Shown here piece after piece: positions 30,801 through 38,744 of a stretch of DNA of 64,000 nt. Source of the stretch: Cyanobacteria bacterium SZAS LIN-3 (GTDB lineage: Bacteria; Cyanobacteriota; Vampirovibrionia; Obscuribacterales; Obscuribacteraceae); the NCBI GenBank assembly GCA_018266215.1, contig JAFEAV010000014.1, positions 35,163-99,162 of the forward strand, read 5' to 3'. Position 1 is the first letter of the stretch. Every line of letters begins with the position of its first letter. Under the pieces are notes generated by a model, which saw only the letters and a list, made by a program, of their open reading frames with translations, made no database searches and was not told the DNA's origin. The position numbers and the translations under genes were made by a program.

Positions 30801-32468
30801 TGGATTGACAGTCACCGATGTTGTTGCATTTCCTACAACAATAGGAGGCGTTGTGGAATTGCCTTGAACTGTCCCTGGTCCCGAGGTTGTTGGCTGTATG
30901 TCCGCTCCAGAAATGAGAGTGACATTATGCCCATTGGCGATTATCTGCCCATCTACGGAAGCCGTGATTTTGTCGGATGCAATAATGGCTACGTCTTCCC
31001 CAAACTGGTTCTTTCCAATTATTTGAATCCCACCGCTGGTATTTACAAAGGTAGGATCTCCCGAAATCGCATTATTGCCCAGTTTTAGGGTTGCTGTGGC
31101 CACCTGTATATGATCGGCAGCGGCTACAGTATTTAGCGCGCCGGTAACCTGGCCGATGCTTCCGGAGATTACTCCAGCACCGCTGTAAAGGTTGAGATTT
31201 TTGGAGAGGTAGTCGCCCCCATTCATGTTGATATTGGCGTTGGTCATGTAGGAGGCATCACGCACGTTGATATCGCCTTTGAGCGCCTGGAATGTGCCGC
31301 CTGCCGCACAGATATTAATATTGTTCGCTACGGTTGTTGTGCTGATGTTGATGTTGCCGACAGTGGATGCGATTAGTCCACTATTTGTGAGATTGCCGGA
31401 GCCGCTGCTCACACTCACGTTGCCGTATGCTTGCATAACTGGTGCTAAATTGGAGTTACTTCCAGCTATATTGAAAATTGAACCATTCAATGTATTCAAT
31501 GAAAGACTTCCGGAACTTATTATTTTGCCGGAGTTCGAGATGTCGTCGATTGCATTAAGTGATAGGTTAACGCCGCTAAACAGTCCGCCCAGGGTTGAGA
31601 TCAGACTGGTTGGCAGCTTCGTTGAGATGAGCCCGCCAGATTCATTTGTAATGTCACGAGCATTTATCGATACAGTGTTGCCTGCCCCACGAGTTCCAAC
31701 ACCGTATATGGTGCCGTAATTTAAGATATCTCCGGTGAAAACTTGGTTTTTGCTGCCACCTGCGTAGTCGAAGGCCACAACCCCGGCTGGCACTACCAGG
31801 TCAGAAATGCGTGATGAAGCTACAGCGTTGATACTGAAGGAACCACCCGTGGCCGCTCCTTGACTGTCGAGATTTAAGCTCTGGCTACCAGTCAAAACCT
31901 GTCTGATGGCCACGTATTCTGCCGGTGTTACATGTGCTCCTGCCGAGAAAGTTTCGCTCTTGCCTCCCACTGTGATGGAAATCGATCCCGCACCATTCAG
32001 TAGCCCTGGGCTCAGTTCAATATTGGCATTAGTTGAACTCAAGTCCAAATTCAGTCCGGTACCAGCCATGTTCGCCAGGTTGCGGTACTGAGGCAAGGTG
32101 TGAATGAATGATTGATTGTTGCCGTTGGGCAAAGCAGTCAGAAATTGCTGGCCCTGCCAGGTCATGGTGCGTTGATGTACGGCAGTATGTTGGACTTGTG
32201 CCGCTTGCATCATCGCAGCTGCGCTTGCATGTTGGATCGAAAAACCAGAGGTTGTTCCAGGATTGTTCCATGCCCGGGATACAACGCTTGGGGTGGAAAA
32301 GCTCGCTGGACTCTGGTTGTGAGCATGATTCAAGGGCACCGACACTGCCATCGGAACGTGAGCATTCCATCCCTGAGCCAGAGCTGAACTTGGTGCACCG
32401 ACAAGCATAGAGCCAGTGACCAGGGCACTAGCTTTACGGTGCCAGCCGCGCTGTACGTTGAATTTCAT
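24837..32468 (-). CDS. Giant secreted beta-helix/haemagglutinin-like repeat exoprotein
   Basis: The 2,543-residue protein has a signal peptide (residues 1-32, ending SSALAQG). An N-terminal domain (~90-420; LSPGLLNGAGSISITVGG ... GDILNYGTIYGVG) is reminiscent of filamentous-haemagglutinin secretion-type beta-helices. A very Gly-rich segment lies at ~750-920. About five or six ~95-105-residue repeats at ~1090-1660 share GGSI/GGTI, LxVDPxxL, LxLNVxGxGxGxGG and LxAxxGxxGGNGG. More Asn/Ser/Gly beta-helix runs to ~2200, and a FecR-like C-terminal part is at ~2330-2410 (KTGSFLIAAHGETTFVTPHGTITL). It has the composition of an adhesin or surface-layer component. ATG 32468 has AAGGA nine bases upstream. 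No two-partner TpsB transporter or autotransporter barrel is visible in it or beside it, so its export route is unclear. Confidence 0.8.
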   Translation of the reverse strand: MKFNVQRGWHRKASALVTGSMLVGAPSSALAQGWNAHVPMAVSVPLNHAHNQSPASFSTPSVVSRAWNNPGTTSGFSIQHASAAAMMQAAQVQHTAVHQRTMTWQGQQFLTALPNGNNQSFIHTLPQYRNLANMAGTGLNLDLSSTNANIELSPGLLNGAGSISITVGGKSETFSAGAHVTPAEYVAIRQVLTGSQSLNLDSQGAATGGSFSINAVASSRISDLVVPAGVVAFDYAGGSKNQVFTGDILNYGTIYGVGTRGAGNTVSINARDITNESGGLISTKLPTSLISTLGGLFSGVNLSLNAIDDISNSGKIISSGSLSLNTLNGSIFNIAGSNSNLAPVMQAYGNVSVSSGSGNLTNSGLIASTVGNINISTTTVANNINICAAGGTFQALKGDINVRDASYMTNANINMNGGDYLSKNLNLYSGAGVISGSIGQVTGALNTVAAADHIQVATATLKLGNNAISGDPTFVNTSGGIQIIGKNQFGEDVAIIASDKITASVDGQIIANGHNVTLISGADIQPTTSGPGTVQGNSTTPPIVVGNATTSVTVNPGGGSGTATNIDLSTSKVLNVIDTSNATGNAGNVTLVAYNGSVHLAPTSVVNTTAGASGQGGNVMVIAGDDAAGAINIGGINTGGGSAGGKGGAITLVTATPTTSDAKSITFNTAGVITSGNSFVASPTTNQNATVTINGNLVTAPLGQSKVAAGTAGADAGAITVTAGSTIAAKNILAFGGGGAGGDSSTKTGGNGGNGAAINISTATGNIDISGQINASGGGGGGAGSDGVSGSTGGTGGNAGAISITMLGPSPLSISGGIFAAQGGNGGASNALGVGGGGASYGGGGGGGASATDGGAGGAGYYGGGGAIINLAGLGGGYSGGSAGGTGAQTGGLSAGGNGIGQSSTSTLSKGGLLTGPQQGGQGFDTGSDGQNIPTTSGGNDIAIVATALTTLGGDIVGKNISVTAPIGVTLQGNIVGTKSTTINVANGFIFQNDPSQTILTPSLNLNVGSVSAVNIGNSKAPLSTNAQTITLIGKAAGILMTDSASSTLFDSSGLSSLSTLKLSMTATNNNLDIKGLPAGASSVDINVGANASTGGTINLQQNAITLAPGGSATITANNLTWTNAGTSALSIVADNASGAGGTIAVTTNLVNGVKAITVGNTAGALNLSAKAGDVKGGSISLIAAGADLSLDANSLQVGFTGAPAKGAGGSIVLNVATLKNAVAGNLILNANGFGSGNGGTISITTATSNAQSIGTGSGDIQLLAANGGSAGVNQIGGSISFINTGNGTLKVDPAGLIVSAAVSGANLNGGSITLKSGTVQNSGAGPLTLNVDGTAAGNGGKISITQTNTVSPAAVTLGPTGDFNLSAQGGTTGGNGGSVTFSTQGDLELTTDPSGKVVGKGLSVAVGPQFTSGNGGLLTLTGQHIINADPVVGASNPLTFDVSGIGSGSGGLIKVTQLDSNADLTIGKEPGKSGQMQFIATNGATGITGGLVQVIIADDGSHAGKGKLIVDPTAISLMISSKTNANINGGFIQLSAPSITAAATVSSKAPLIINVSGIGNAAGGTIIFQESNGNSNTVIGNKAGQFELLAASGKSGGNGGTINAIGGGNLTVNPIGLSVKAGASGNGGHITLSASNAFNLMDGNHGNLLVTAALSATAGAKGIVGGTIGLSSNSSNTFNVGLTTNNLNGVKGGLSATGPNSSVNLTSNGTGGMTVQSAISTPESIIFNFGAAATGNININATVGGTKTNHIVIAPIGSNTGIADNIIGGNTGKLVTSATGDLTISAKTDIRGLISVSKTITSVKQLQIVTTHLSAETSIGDIAIKDAISSTNTLIVNKMNAGNDIRLSSGGGLQSQGLNPAVANSGTVLTAGGKIDVDTQNLIQAAFYAKQPDSNIHDAKPTRPVSPPEIIEILDLIGASIKSGNLMNASVKPTSEIAGGNPFSVALAKDSVTLNISGNIDISGSVGNSAAAVNLTNFREGASISGAGVLSGKSIFIQTTNGDIGSSSQTGALQVVTPNLTTLAGDGNVFIANPSKSTLGISSSSAASISITSAGGANANGLNSTNGSIQITTMGSTVLNNLESAGSITIFAGGATTIGNVQTTGIAGDINIKNSTGLLQTAENSKITAQNGSIYLQNSNTRTGAIVIGQGSDIETGTSPAPGTGGKIGISIGTLPSTPVIGTPPPPSLVTYNEIGGTIYWGSASISGLSKAGVNNITAKNADVIFSTGNLKSSAIKLNGATTILADPPVADGGTSTSETAAEKTTVVITNSVPRNFVSNGDETKQSQRVYQTETNGSNANQNRTVSTHSSATLYAPLMSTTQSAARDLTQRSNETFFISETELNTGVVPAQLITGPQSQNVFTTKTGSFLIAAHGETTFVTPHGTITLAPKSLSLILSTSDALAVYNFDDDHFGSVKIETGSTRHSLAPGQHILITRNVSAHYGNINPAQLIPLRNLKVSIRNHLSSNEIAVYQANFHVPHALNTVEPLKEIILSTEETYRGLSKRLLKTASILSNTYNDGEQFHQYMKLQLISNNDQDNQ

Positions 32469-32548
32469 CAATGTCGATCCTTTTGGGTGCCCCTGATGCG
32501 ACTTTTTTGGCTTAAATGGGTCGCAAAATGTCGCTTACCTTGGTCATT

Positions 32549-32604
32549 GCCCGAATACGGGCTCTGATAACTTAAATATCCATCACCATAGGGCGAAATC
32601 GCCC
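32549..32604 (-). promoter_or_regulatory. Two hairpins in the leader of the giant exoprotein gene
   Basis: Inverted repeats GGGCGA/TCGCCC (32591-32604) and GCCCG/CGGGC with a 4-base loop (32549-32562) lie 81-136 bases before the start codon. No T-run follows either, so they are not terminators. They could be leader structures or the end of the upstream TPR transcript. I found no match to a known riboswitch. Confidence 0.35.
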
Positions 32605-32698
32605 GTTTCCAGCTCAGGATACAGAAAGCCCCATAGCACTGTCCAGTACTATGTTTATGGGATTGATTTTTATCGGTCGCCTGTCCGGGTTTGACTCT

Positions 32699-33349
32699 TT
32701 ATCGGACGCGCTGGAGAAGTCTAAGCATCTTTATGGCTGCCGGGTTTTCCGGATCGTATTGGTTGGCTTTGAGCGCGCATTCTTTCGCCGACAGGTAATT
32801 TCTTTCGAGGAGATAGGAGTTTGCCATCGCGCACCAAGCGTTGGCGTATTTCGGATTTATTGCCAGTGCTTTTCTTGCATAAGCATTTGCCAGCTTTGGA
32901 TTTTTCTTGTTCAAGTAAACGCATGCCAGATTGTAAAACGGCCATTCGAATTTTGGGTAGTCAGCGACTGTATCCTCTAGAAGAGCTATCGCGGACGCAA
33001 GTTTGTTTTTCATTATGAGTTGCATCGCCTGACCATTCTGATATTCGGCGACCGTTGCTACCGGAAATTTTGGAATATTTGATTCAAGGAGCTGCTTGGC
33101 TCTCTCCTCTATAGGTCCGCCGCTGCCTAACTTTGCCGCTCTTTTGGCGCATTCTCTAGCAACTTCACAATCCCCTAACATCACGTTTTTTTTGCTGAGA
33201 ACCAGGTACTCCTCGGCGGTCAAGTTTGCTGGAATGTTTTTAGCGGCATCTTGAGCCGAAACGATCGGTGCAAAGGAGCACGCGATAAACAGCGCAAGAC
33301 TTATTGGTATCAGAAACTGTGGCGATACCGATATGTGGAAGGTTTTCAT
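32699..33349 (-). CDS. Secreted TPR protein
   Basis: The 216-residue protein has a signal peptide (residues 1-32, FIACSFAPIVSA-QD). Two or three TPR units follow at ~100-210: LASAIALLEDTVADYPKFEWPFYNLACVYL, KLANAYARKALAINPKYANAWCAMANSY and YLSAKECALKANQYDPENPAAIKM. An N-terminal Cys pair (DCEVARECAKRA near 58-68) could form a disulfide. It lies 230 bases upstream of the giant exoprotein gene on the same strand and could assist its assembly, but that is inference from position. Confidence 0.7.
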   Translation of the reverse strand: MKTFHISVSPQFLIPISLALFIACSFAPIVSAQDAAKNIPANLTAEEYLVLSKKNVMLGDCEVARECAKRAAKLGSGGPIEERAKQLLESNIPKFPVATVAEYQNGQAMQLIMKNKLASAIALLEDTVADYPKFEWPFYNLACVYLNKKNPKLANAYARKALAINPKYANAWCAMANSYLLERNYLSAKECALKANQYDPENPAAIKMLRLLQRVR

Positions 33350-33531
33350 ATTATCTGGCTACCATTTGTTCCTTCTAAATCAATCTAGTATGTTCCCGAT
33401 GCTAGATAGAAAATTCGGGTATGACATACCTGGTGTCAGTTTTAATATTACGCTGTTTGGAGCCCGTGCAGTATTGATGTTTTTCAGAGACTGCATCTGG
33501 ACAGAAATCCCAGGTGAGTTAATAGCGCTGT

Positions 33532-35826
33532 ATGAGTCCGTCTTCCGACAATTCAAGTGAGACTAGTTCTAACGAGCTAATTCTTGATGATCTCATTGGG
33601 ACTGTCTATGTCGGTCGCTATGAGCTAAATTCTGTTCTTGGGACCGGGGGGATGGGCGTCATATACAAGGGGCGGCAGGTCTTTCTAGACCGACCCGTCG
33701 CAGTTAAGCTACTCAAGAGCAACAGTATCTCGGCTAAGGCGAGGATGCGATTTCATCAAGAGGCGAAGGCTGCCAGCGCCCTCAGTCACCCGGGGATTGT
33801 GTCTATTATCGACTTTGGTGTGGATGAGTTAGACCGGCCCTACATGGCCATGGAGTTTGTTGAAGGCTGCACGCTGACTGAGCTCCTCACAGAACGCATC
33901 GTCTTATCGCTTGAAGATGCTCTGCCGGTATTTTTGGAAGTTTGTGATGCTCTTGGCGCTGCCCACAAAAAGGGTATAGTCCACCGCGATATCAAGCCCA
34001 GCAATATCATGTTGGTGGTTTCTGATGACGGGGAAGTACACATCAAATTGCTGGATTTTGGCATAGCAAAAATGCTGGACTTTCCGGAGCATACCCTTCA
34101 AGACCTTACGAAGACCGGGGACACGCTCGGTACGCCCTTGTACATGAGTCCGGAGCAAATCAACAGCAAGAATGTCACATACAGAAGCGACCTCTATTCG
34201 CTTGGCTGCACGATGTATGCCTGTTTGACCGGTGCCCCGCCTTTTGTCGGTGAGACAAAAATGGAAACTATGGAGATGCATTGCCGCGATCAGCCGATGA
34301 CCCTAGCGGAAGCATCCGATGGTCTCAATTTTCCTTCTGAACTGGAATCGATCGTTCAAAAGTTGCTTTCGAAAAATCCAGCAGAGCGGTTTGGAAGTGC
34401 CGAGCAGGTGAAAGGTGCTCTGGTTGCGATGGTGGAAGCTGTTTCGAGGCAGGAGGAGGGCACCGGTTCTGACTCGAGGCTCTTTGGCTGGAATAGCACT
34501 TCTACGGGGATGTCGAAGGCGGTCTCTGAGTCGGTGCACAGTAGTATGGCAGGGCGAGCGAAGCTTGGACCTGCGAAGATTGAGAATTCTTTGGGCACCT
34601 CTGACCAGACGTTGCGGCCTACTGTTCAGAGTGCGCTTGAGAAGGAAGAGTCTGTTTTTTGGAGTTCGGATTTATCAGACCGAATTGAACGCGCGAATAG
34701 TGGAAAGGCTGATTGGTTTGGAGTAATCAAATCGAATAAGTCAAGGGGAGGGCAGGGCCGTGAACTCGGTGAGAGTAGATTTCCAACCGGCGTTCACCTC
34801 GTAGCGTTTGCCTGTGCACTTTTGTGTTGCTGTGTAGGAATTTTTTGTATTCAGGCCGGTATCTCGCACCGGGTGGCAAAGAATCCAGTGGTATCATTTG
34901 CGGTGCGAGGACGTGCATTGCCACGGCGAGTGGATAGCGCGCCAGCTTCTATGGCCGAGATTTTTCCGGGTGTCGATCTGACCACTGCTGATATGGCGAT
35001 TGAAAATGCGATCAGGAAAACCCCTTCTGTTCGAAGTCTGTCCCTGGAAAAAATGGATGGACTTACTGAAAAAGGCTTGGCTAGACTGTCTGCACTCAAA
35101 TCTCTTCGCAATCTGAATTTGGCTGGAACTGGGATAACTCTTTCAGGATTGAAGATTGTCTCGCAATTAAATCTTCAATCCCTTGTGTTAGACAACAACA
35201 GCGAAGTATCCGATACTGGTTTGTTTTACGTATCTTCTATTGCCTCTCTTGAGCATTTGTCCTTGAAAAAGACTGCGATCACCGACATTGGGTTGAAGCA
35301 TCTTTCCAGGTTGAGACAGTTAAATTTCCTGATTCTTTCGGAGAATAGCCGAATAACGGATACTGGAGTTAGAAATTTAAACCCAGAAGGTTCTAAGCTC
35401 GAAAGTTTGTCACTGCGAAGTTGCAATGTTGATGATGATGTCGTTCCGGAACTGTTGAAATTCGAAAAATTGCGAAATTTAATTCTCAGCGATAATGCAA
35501 ATGTCTCCACAGCTTGTGTCAAACCTTTGGAGCAGTCACATCGAAAGTGGAGCAATTTGGGCCTTGCTTACATTTCGTTGTCAACGGTAGCTGTACAGCG
35601 TCTGGCGCGCATTGACTGCCTTTTGAGCCTAGATGTGTCGGGCGCTTACCTGAACGACAAGGCAATTGCAGCTCTGTCTACCATGCACCATTTGAAGTCT
35701 ATTTATCTAGCTGGCTGTAGTTTGGCGGACGGGGCCAAGAGCACGCTTCGCAATTCACTCAAGCACACGAAAATCGACTACGTTTATAGCCGGGACTATT
35801 CTCTTGAGGACTTTTTTAAAGGCTAG
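33532..35826 (+). CDS. Transmembrane Ser/Thr protein kinase with C-terminal leucine-rich repeats
   Basis: The 764-residue product is a paralogue of the kinase at 22074, with the same order but a short N-terminus. Kinase domain ~20-285: GTGGMG near 38, VAVK near 62, HRDIKPSN near 152, DFGIAK near 178, SPEQ near 208. The sequence QEAKAAS.LxHPGIV.IIDFGVD is shared almost word for word with the other kinase. A Cys-rich membrane helix (LVAFACALLCCCVGIFCI) lies at ~420-440. LRRs at ~490-755 use LxxLxLxxTxITDxGL units and would be periplasmic. The catalytic set is intact. ATG 33532 has no strong Shine-Dalgarno. The c-di-GMP gene follows 115 bases downstream. Confidence 0.9.
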   Translation: MSPSSDNSSETSSNELILDDLIGTVYVGRYELNSVLGTGGMGVIYKGRQVFLDRPVAVKLLKSNSISAKARMRFHQEAKAASALSHPGIVSIIDFGVDELDRPYMAMEFVEGCTLTELLTERIVLSLEDALPVFLEVCDALGAAHKKGIVHRDIKPSNIMLVVSDDGEVHIKLLDFGIAKMLDFPEHTLQDLTKTGDTLGTPLYMSPEQINSKNVTYRSDLYSLGCTMYACLTGAPPFVGETKMETMEMHCRDQPMTLAEASDGLNFPSELESIVQKLLSKNPAERFGSAEQVKGALVAMVEAVSRQEEGTGSDSRLFGWNSTSTGMSKAVSESVHSSMAGRAKLGPAKIENSLGTSDQTLRPTVQSALEKEESVFWSSDLSDRIERANSGKADWFGVIKSNKSRGGQGRELGESRFPTGVHLVAFACALLCCCVGIFCIQAGISHRVAKNPVVSFAVRGRALPRRVDSAPASMAEIFPGVDLTTADMAIENAIRKTPSVRSLSLEKMDGLTEKGLARLSALKSLRNLNLAGTGITLSGLKIVSQLNLQSLVLDNNSEVSDTGLFYVSSIASLEHLSLKKTAITDIGLKHLSRLRQLNFLILSENSRITDTGVRNLNPEGSKLESLSLRSCNVDDDVVPELLKFEKLRNLILSDNANVSTACVKPLEQSHRKWSNLGLAYISLSTVAVQRLARIDCLLSLDVSGAYLNDKAIAALSTMHHLKSIYLAGCSLADGAKSTLRNSLKHTKIDYVYSRDYSLEDFFKG

Positions 35827-35941
35827 CGCTTGGTCTGATAATTTCTTGATTTCTGCACATGTTTAAACATTGTGCGATCCGTGTAGGACAACAAAGGACC
35901 CCCTAGTCTCGCGCACCTCCCCGGCTTTTCCATAGCCGGCC

Positions 35942-37945
35942 ATGAAACCAATGAACCCCGCTAACCTTCGCAAGTCAACCCAGTTTTTTGCCATAGCATT
36001 TTGCCTGATGGCAATGGCTTCCCTTGCCACGTTGATGGGTTTTGGTCAGATGCGCAGCGACCGCTACCTCGATATTCATATGAGCGCCATCAATGAGATT
36101 CAAGGCTTGCGTGAATCTCTCAAGGACGCCATTTTGGCATCTCAGCGCTATATTGTCACAGGTGAAAAGCTTGAACTGTCTAGCTTTACAGAGTCAGTCG
36201 ATGCCACTAAACAGCATTTGTTCATCCTCAAGGGCATTGATGGCGGCCAGTATGCCAACAACGAACGCTTCCGGATGATGGCCAATCAGGTTGGGCTGCT
36301 GCTCGATCAACTGGTCACTGACGCTCGCCTTTATCAGGACAAGGGACCGGAAGCCAGCAAGGACCTCCTCCTAACCACTCGGGAATTACGGGATGCTTCG
36401 GTTCTTTCTACTGACTTGCTGTCTTTAGAGCGCGAAGAATCCGCCACTGTTCGTGCGTACATCAGTGGTGATAGCAAAGCCCGTGGCAACGCCCTGCCGA
36501 TGATTATTCTCTTGTTGTCTGCTTGTTCAGGTATCTATGCTCTGTATTTATTCACCGGTGATGGTGTCACGGATGATACCCAACCTGTCAATGCAACACA
36601 GGCTGGTTTGACTTCTGAAGGTGACGAGCTGAGACGCGAGCTAGAGCTTGCCAAAGAGCAGTTGGAGCGACTGGCCAATGTCGACTATCTCACAGAAGTT
36701 CTCAATCTTCGCGGCCTGGAGCAAGTACTGAAGGCCGAGGACAATCGGGCTCACAGGTCGGGCGGCCACCTCATTGCCATGATTATCAATTGCGATAATT
36801 TCAACAAGGTCAATGAGTCTGTAGGCCACGTGACCGGCGATATTATTTTGAAGGAAGTAGCCCGTCGTATCAAAGGAACACTGCGGCCTTCTGACCATGT
36901 GGCGCGCGTCGGTGCCGATGAATTTCTTGTCCTCCTTCCTGAGACACAGCTTGCCTACGGTATGCGAGTAGCTGAGCGCATCCGTGTAGCCATTGCTGAC
37001 AATCCCATGCGTGGACCACAAGATCCGCTGACCATAACGGTGAGCATTGGTCTATCAAATTTACCGGCTAAGATTTCGTCGGTGTCAGAGGTGGTGACGC
37101 TCACGCGCACAGCTCTGAAGAAGAGCAAAGCAACCGGCAAGAACAAGGTCACGCTGTCTCGTGAGATTGCCACTGAGTCTGGTGAATATCCCGTTATTGT
37201 TCCACGTTCTCCAGTCGAGCAGTTGACTGATATAGCCTCCTTCCGCACTGTTTACCAGCCGATCATCGATCTGGACACTGAAGACATTGCCGGCTATGAA
37301 GTCCTGACTCGCGGACCCGATGGTGCTTACGAAAGCCCTGGAGATTTTTTCAGGATTTGCATTGAGAACGACATACTGACTAAAGTTGATCTTCAGTGTC
37401 TCAAGCTTTGTCTTGCTGAGATACCAAAGTCCAAGCAGACGATGCGCTTTCACGTAAATCTCTTCCCCTCTACATTGCTTGAGACGCCGATTGCCAATTT
37501 GATCAAAATCTTCCCGGAAGACCGCGCCGGCACTATCTTTTGCATTGAGATAAGCGAACAGCAGTTCATTACCGAGCCTGCGTACTTGAGAGACCAGGTA
37601 AACGCACTGCGACAGGCCGGCATACTCGTGGCTATTGATGACGTTGGTTTTGGTCGAAGCTCGCTGGAAACGCTCATCCTGCTGGAACCAGATCTGGTCA
37701 AAGTCGATCGCAAATATGTATCGGGTCTCTCCAATGAACCAGCAAAAGCCCGCCTGCTGCGCAGGCTGACCAATGTAGCCAAGTCTCTTGGAGCCGAAAT
37801 AATTGCGGAAGGTATAGAAGATCGTCGCGACCTGCCTTTGCTAAAAGACATGGGCGTAAACTATGGTCAGGGTTTCCTCTGGGGCGAGCTGCTTCAGATA
37901 CTCCCCACCAACGAAGAGGTCCACCAAAACGAGGGCGCTGTTTAA
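35942..37945 (+). CDS. Membrane GGDEF-EAL protein with CHASE3-like sensor
   Basis: The 667-residue protein has a membrane helix at ~13-34 and a periplasmic helical CHASE3-like domain at ~36-180 (SLKDAILASQRYIVTGEKLELSSF). A second helix lies at ~183-204, then a coiled coil, GGDEF domain (~235-395) and EAL domain (~425-655). The GGDEF motif reads GADEF (324-328) and no RxxD product-inhibition site is evident. The EAL motif reads EVL (453-455). The EAL domain keeps the other metal and catalytic positions: HVNLFPS, IEISEQ, IDDVGFG, VKVDRKY, AEGIED, QGFLWG. So c-di-GMP phosphodiesterase activity is likely, and cyclase activity is uncertain. The stop codon abuts the next ATG. Confidence 0.9.
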   Translation: MKPMNPANLRKSTQFFAIAFCLMAMASLATLMGFGQMRSDRYLDIHMSAINEIQGLRESLKDAILASQRYIVTGEKLELSSFTESVDATKQHLFILKGIDGGQYANNERFRMMANQVGLLLDQLVTDARLYQDKGPEASKDLLLTTRELRDASVLSTDLLSLEREESATVRAYISGDSKARGNALPMIILLLSACSGIYALYLFTGDGVTDDTQPVNATQAGLTSEGDELRRELELAKEQLERLANVDYLTEVLNLRGLEQVLKAEDNRAHRSGGHLIAMIINCDNFNKVNESVGHVTGDIILKEVARRIKGTLRPSDHVARVGADEFLVLLPETQLAYGMRVAERIRVAIADNPMRGPQDPLTITVSIGLSNLPAKISSVSEVVTLTRTALKKSKATGKNKVTLSREIATESGEYPVIVPRSPVEQLTDIASFRTVYQPIIDLDTEDIAGYEVLTRGPDGAYESPGDFFRICIENDILTKVDLQCLKLCLAEIPKSKQTMRFHVNLFPSTLLETPIANLIKIFPEDRAGTIFCIEISEQQFITEPAYLRDQVNALRQAGILVAIDDVGFGRSSLETLILLEPDLVKVDRKYVSGLSNEPAKARLLRRLTNVAKSLGAEIIAEGIEDRRDLPLLKDMGVNYGQGFLWGELLQILPTNEEVHQNEGAV

Positions 37946-38719
37946 ATGTTCAATCGGCCAGGAAATCCTTTTTCAATTCGTTTCGCTCAAATGGCCTTTG
38001 CCTTTATCGCCTGTGTATCTCTGCCGGCCTGGTGCTTGCCTACGGTTACTGGCGCTCCAGTCGAGGACAAACCTGCGGACTCCTCTGCCCCGGCCCCAGC
38101 TACCCCTGCCGCCGAGGCAGCGCCGACGACAACTCCTGCAAACAGTGCTTTGACTGGCTCTGTCGCTACCAGCGAGCAAAATGCCGAATCAGTTCTCAAC
38201 GAGCTTGAGCAGACTGTGCATCATCTCAAGGATGCTTCCTGGGCAACTTATTGTGAGGCCCAGCGACCGGATGTGATCTATGTCGGTGGACCAAACATCG
38301 TCGGCAATGTCGTAATCAATCCGATTGAAGGCTCAGGCATGATAAATACCGGAGGCTTCCTTCCCCCCCGCAAAAAGTGGATCGACTTTTATGCCATGCA
38401 TGTGGCTTACCTGGCGCCCATTCTGAAAGGTGAGCTGGCCCTTTTTAAGCTTCCCGATGGTGCTTCAAGTGACACTCTGGAAGATTACGAAGAGTACAAC
38501 AAGCTAGCTAATCGTCTGCCGGAGCTGTGCGACAAGATGCTTGAGGCTTGCAAGGGGCCCAAGTACGACAACGTCAATATTACGATGGCTGCTGGTATGT
38601 TGAACGAAGAATTGAAGCGCTATGACAAAGTGCGGAAAGAACTCTATAAAGATATTCAGGAAGAGCACAAGAAAGAAGTTCGCGAAGAAAAGCTCGAAGA
38701 TAAGAGTAAAAAGCAGTAG
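37946..38719 (+). CDS. Secreted hypothetical protein coupled to the c-di-GMP gene
   Basis: The 257-residue protein starts directly after the upstream TAA (TAAATG), so translation is coupled. A signal-type hydrophobic segment lies at ~14-32. A Pro/Ala/Thr-rich linker (~40-80) follows, then a helical domain with a conserved-looking part (DVIYVGGPNIVGNVVINPIEGSGMI near 109-133). The C-terminus is a long charged helix rich in Glu/Lys. Two Cys pairs are possible (C94, C186, C193). It could be a periplasmic partner of the CHASE3-like sensor. No family recognised. Confidence 0.65.
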   Translation: MFNRPGNPFSIRFAQMAFAFIACVSLPAWCLPTVTGAPVEDKPADSSAPAPATPAAEAAPTTTPANSALTGSVATSEQNAESVLNELEQTVHHLKDASWATYCEAQRPDVIYVGGPNIVGNVVINPIEGSGMINTGGFLPPRKKWIDFYAMHVAYLAPILKGELALFKLPDGASSDTLEDYEEYNKLANRLPELCDKMLEACKGPKYDNVNITMAAGMLNEELKRYDKVRKELYKDIQEEHKKEVREEKLEDKSKKQ

Positions 38720-38744
38720 CGAACAGGTTTCGCCTCTCGCTGCT

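Noticed and set aside
32472..32698. Possible riboswitch upstream of the giant exoprotein
   Set aside because: The two hairpins do not fit any c-di-GMP or other riboswitch consensus I know.
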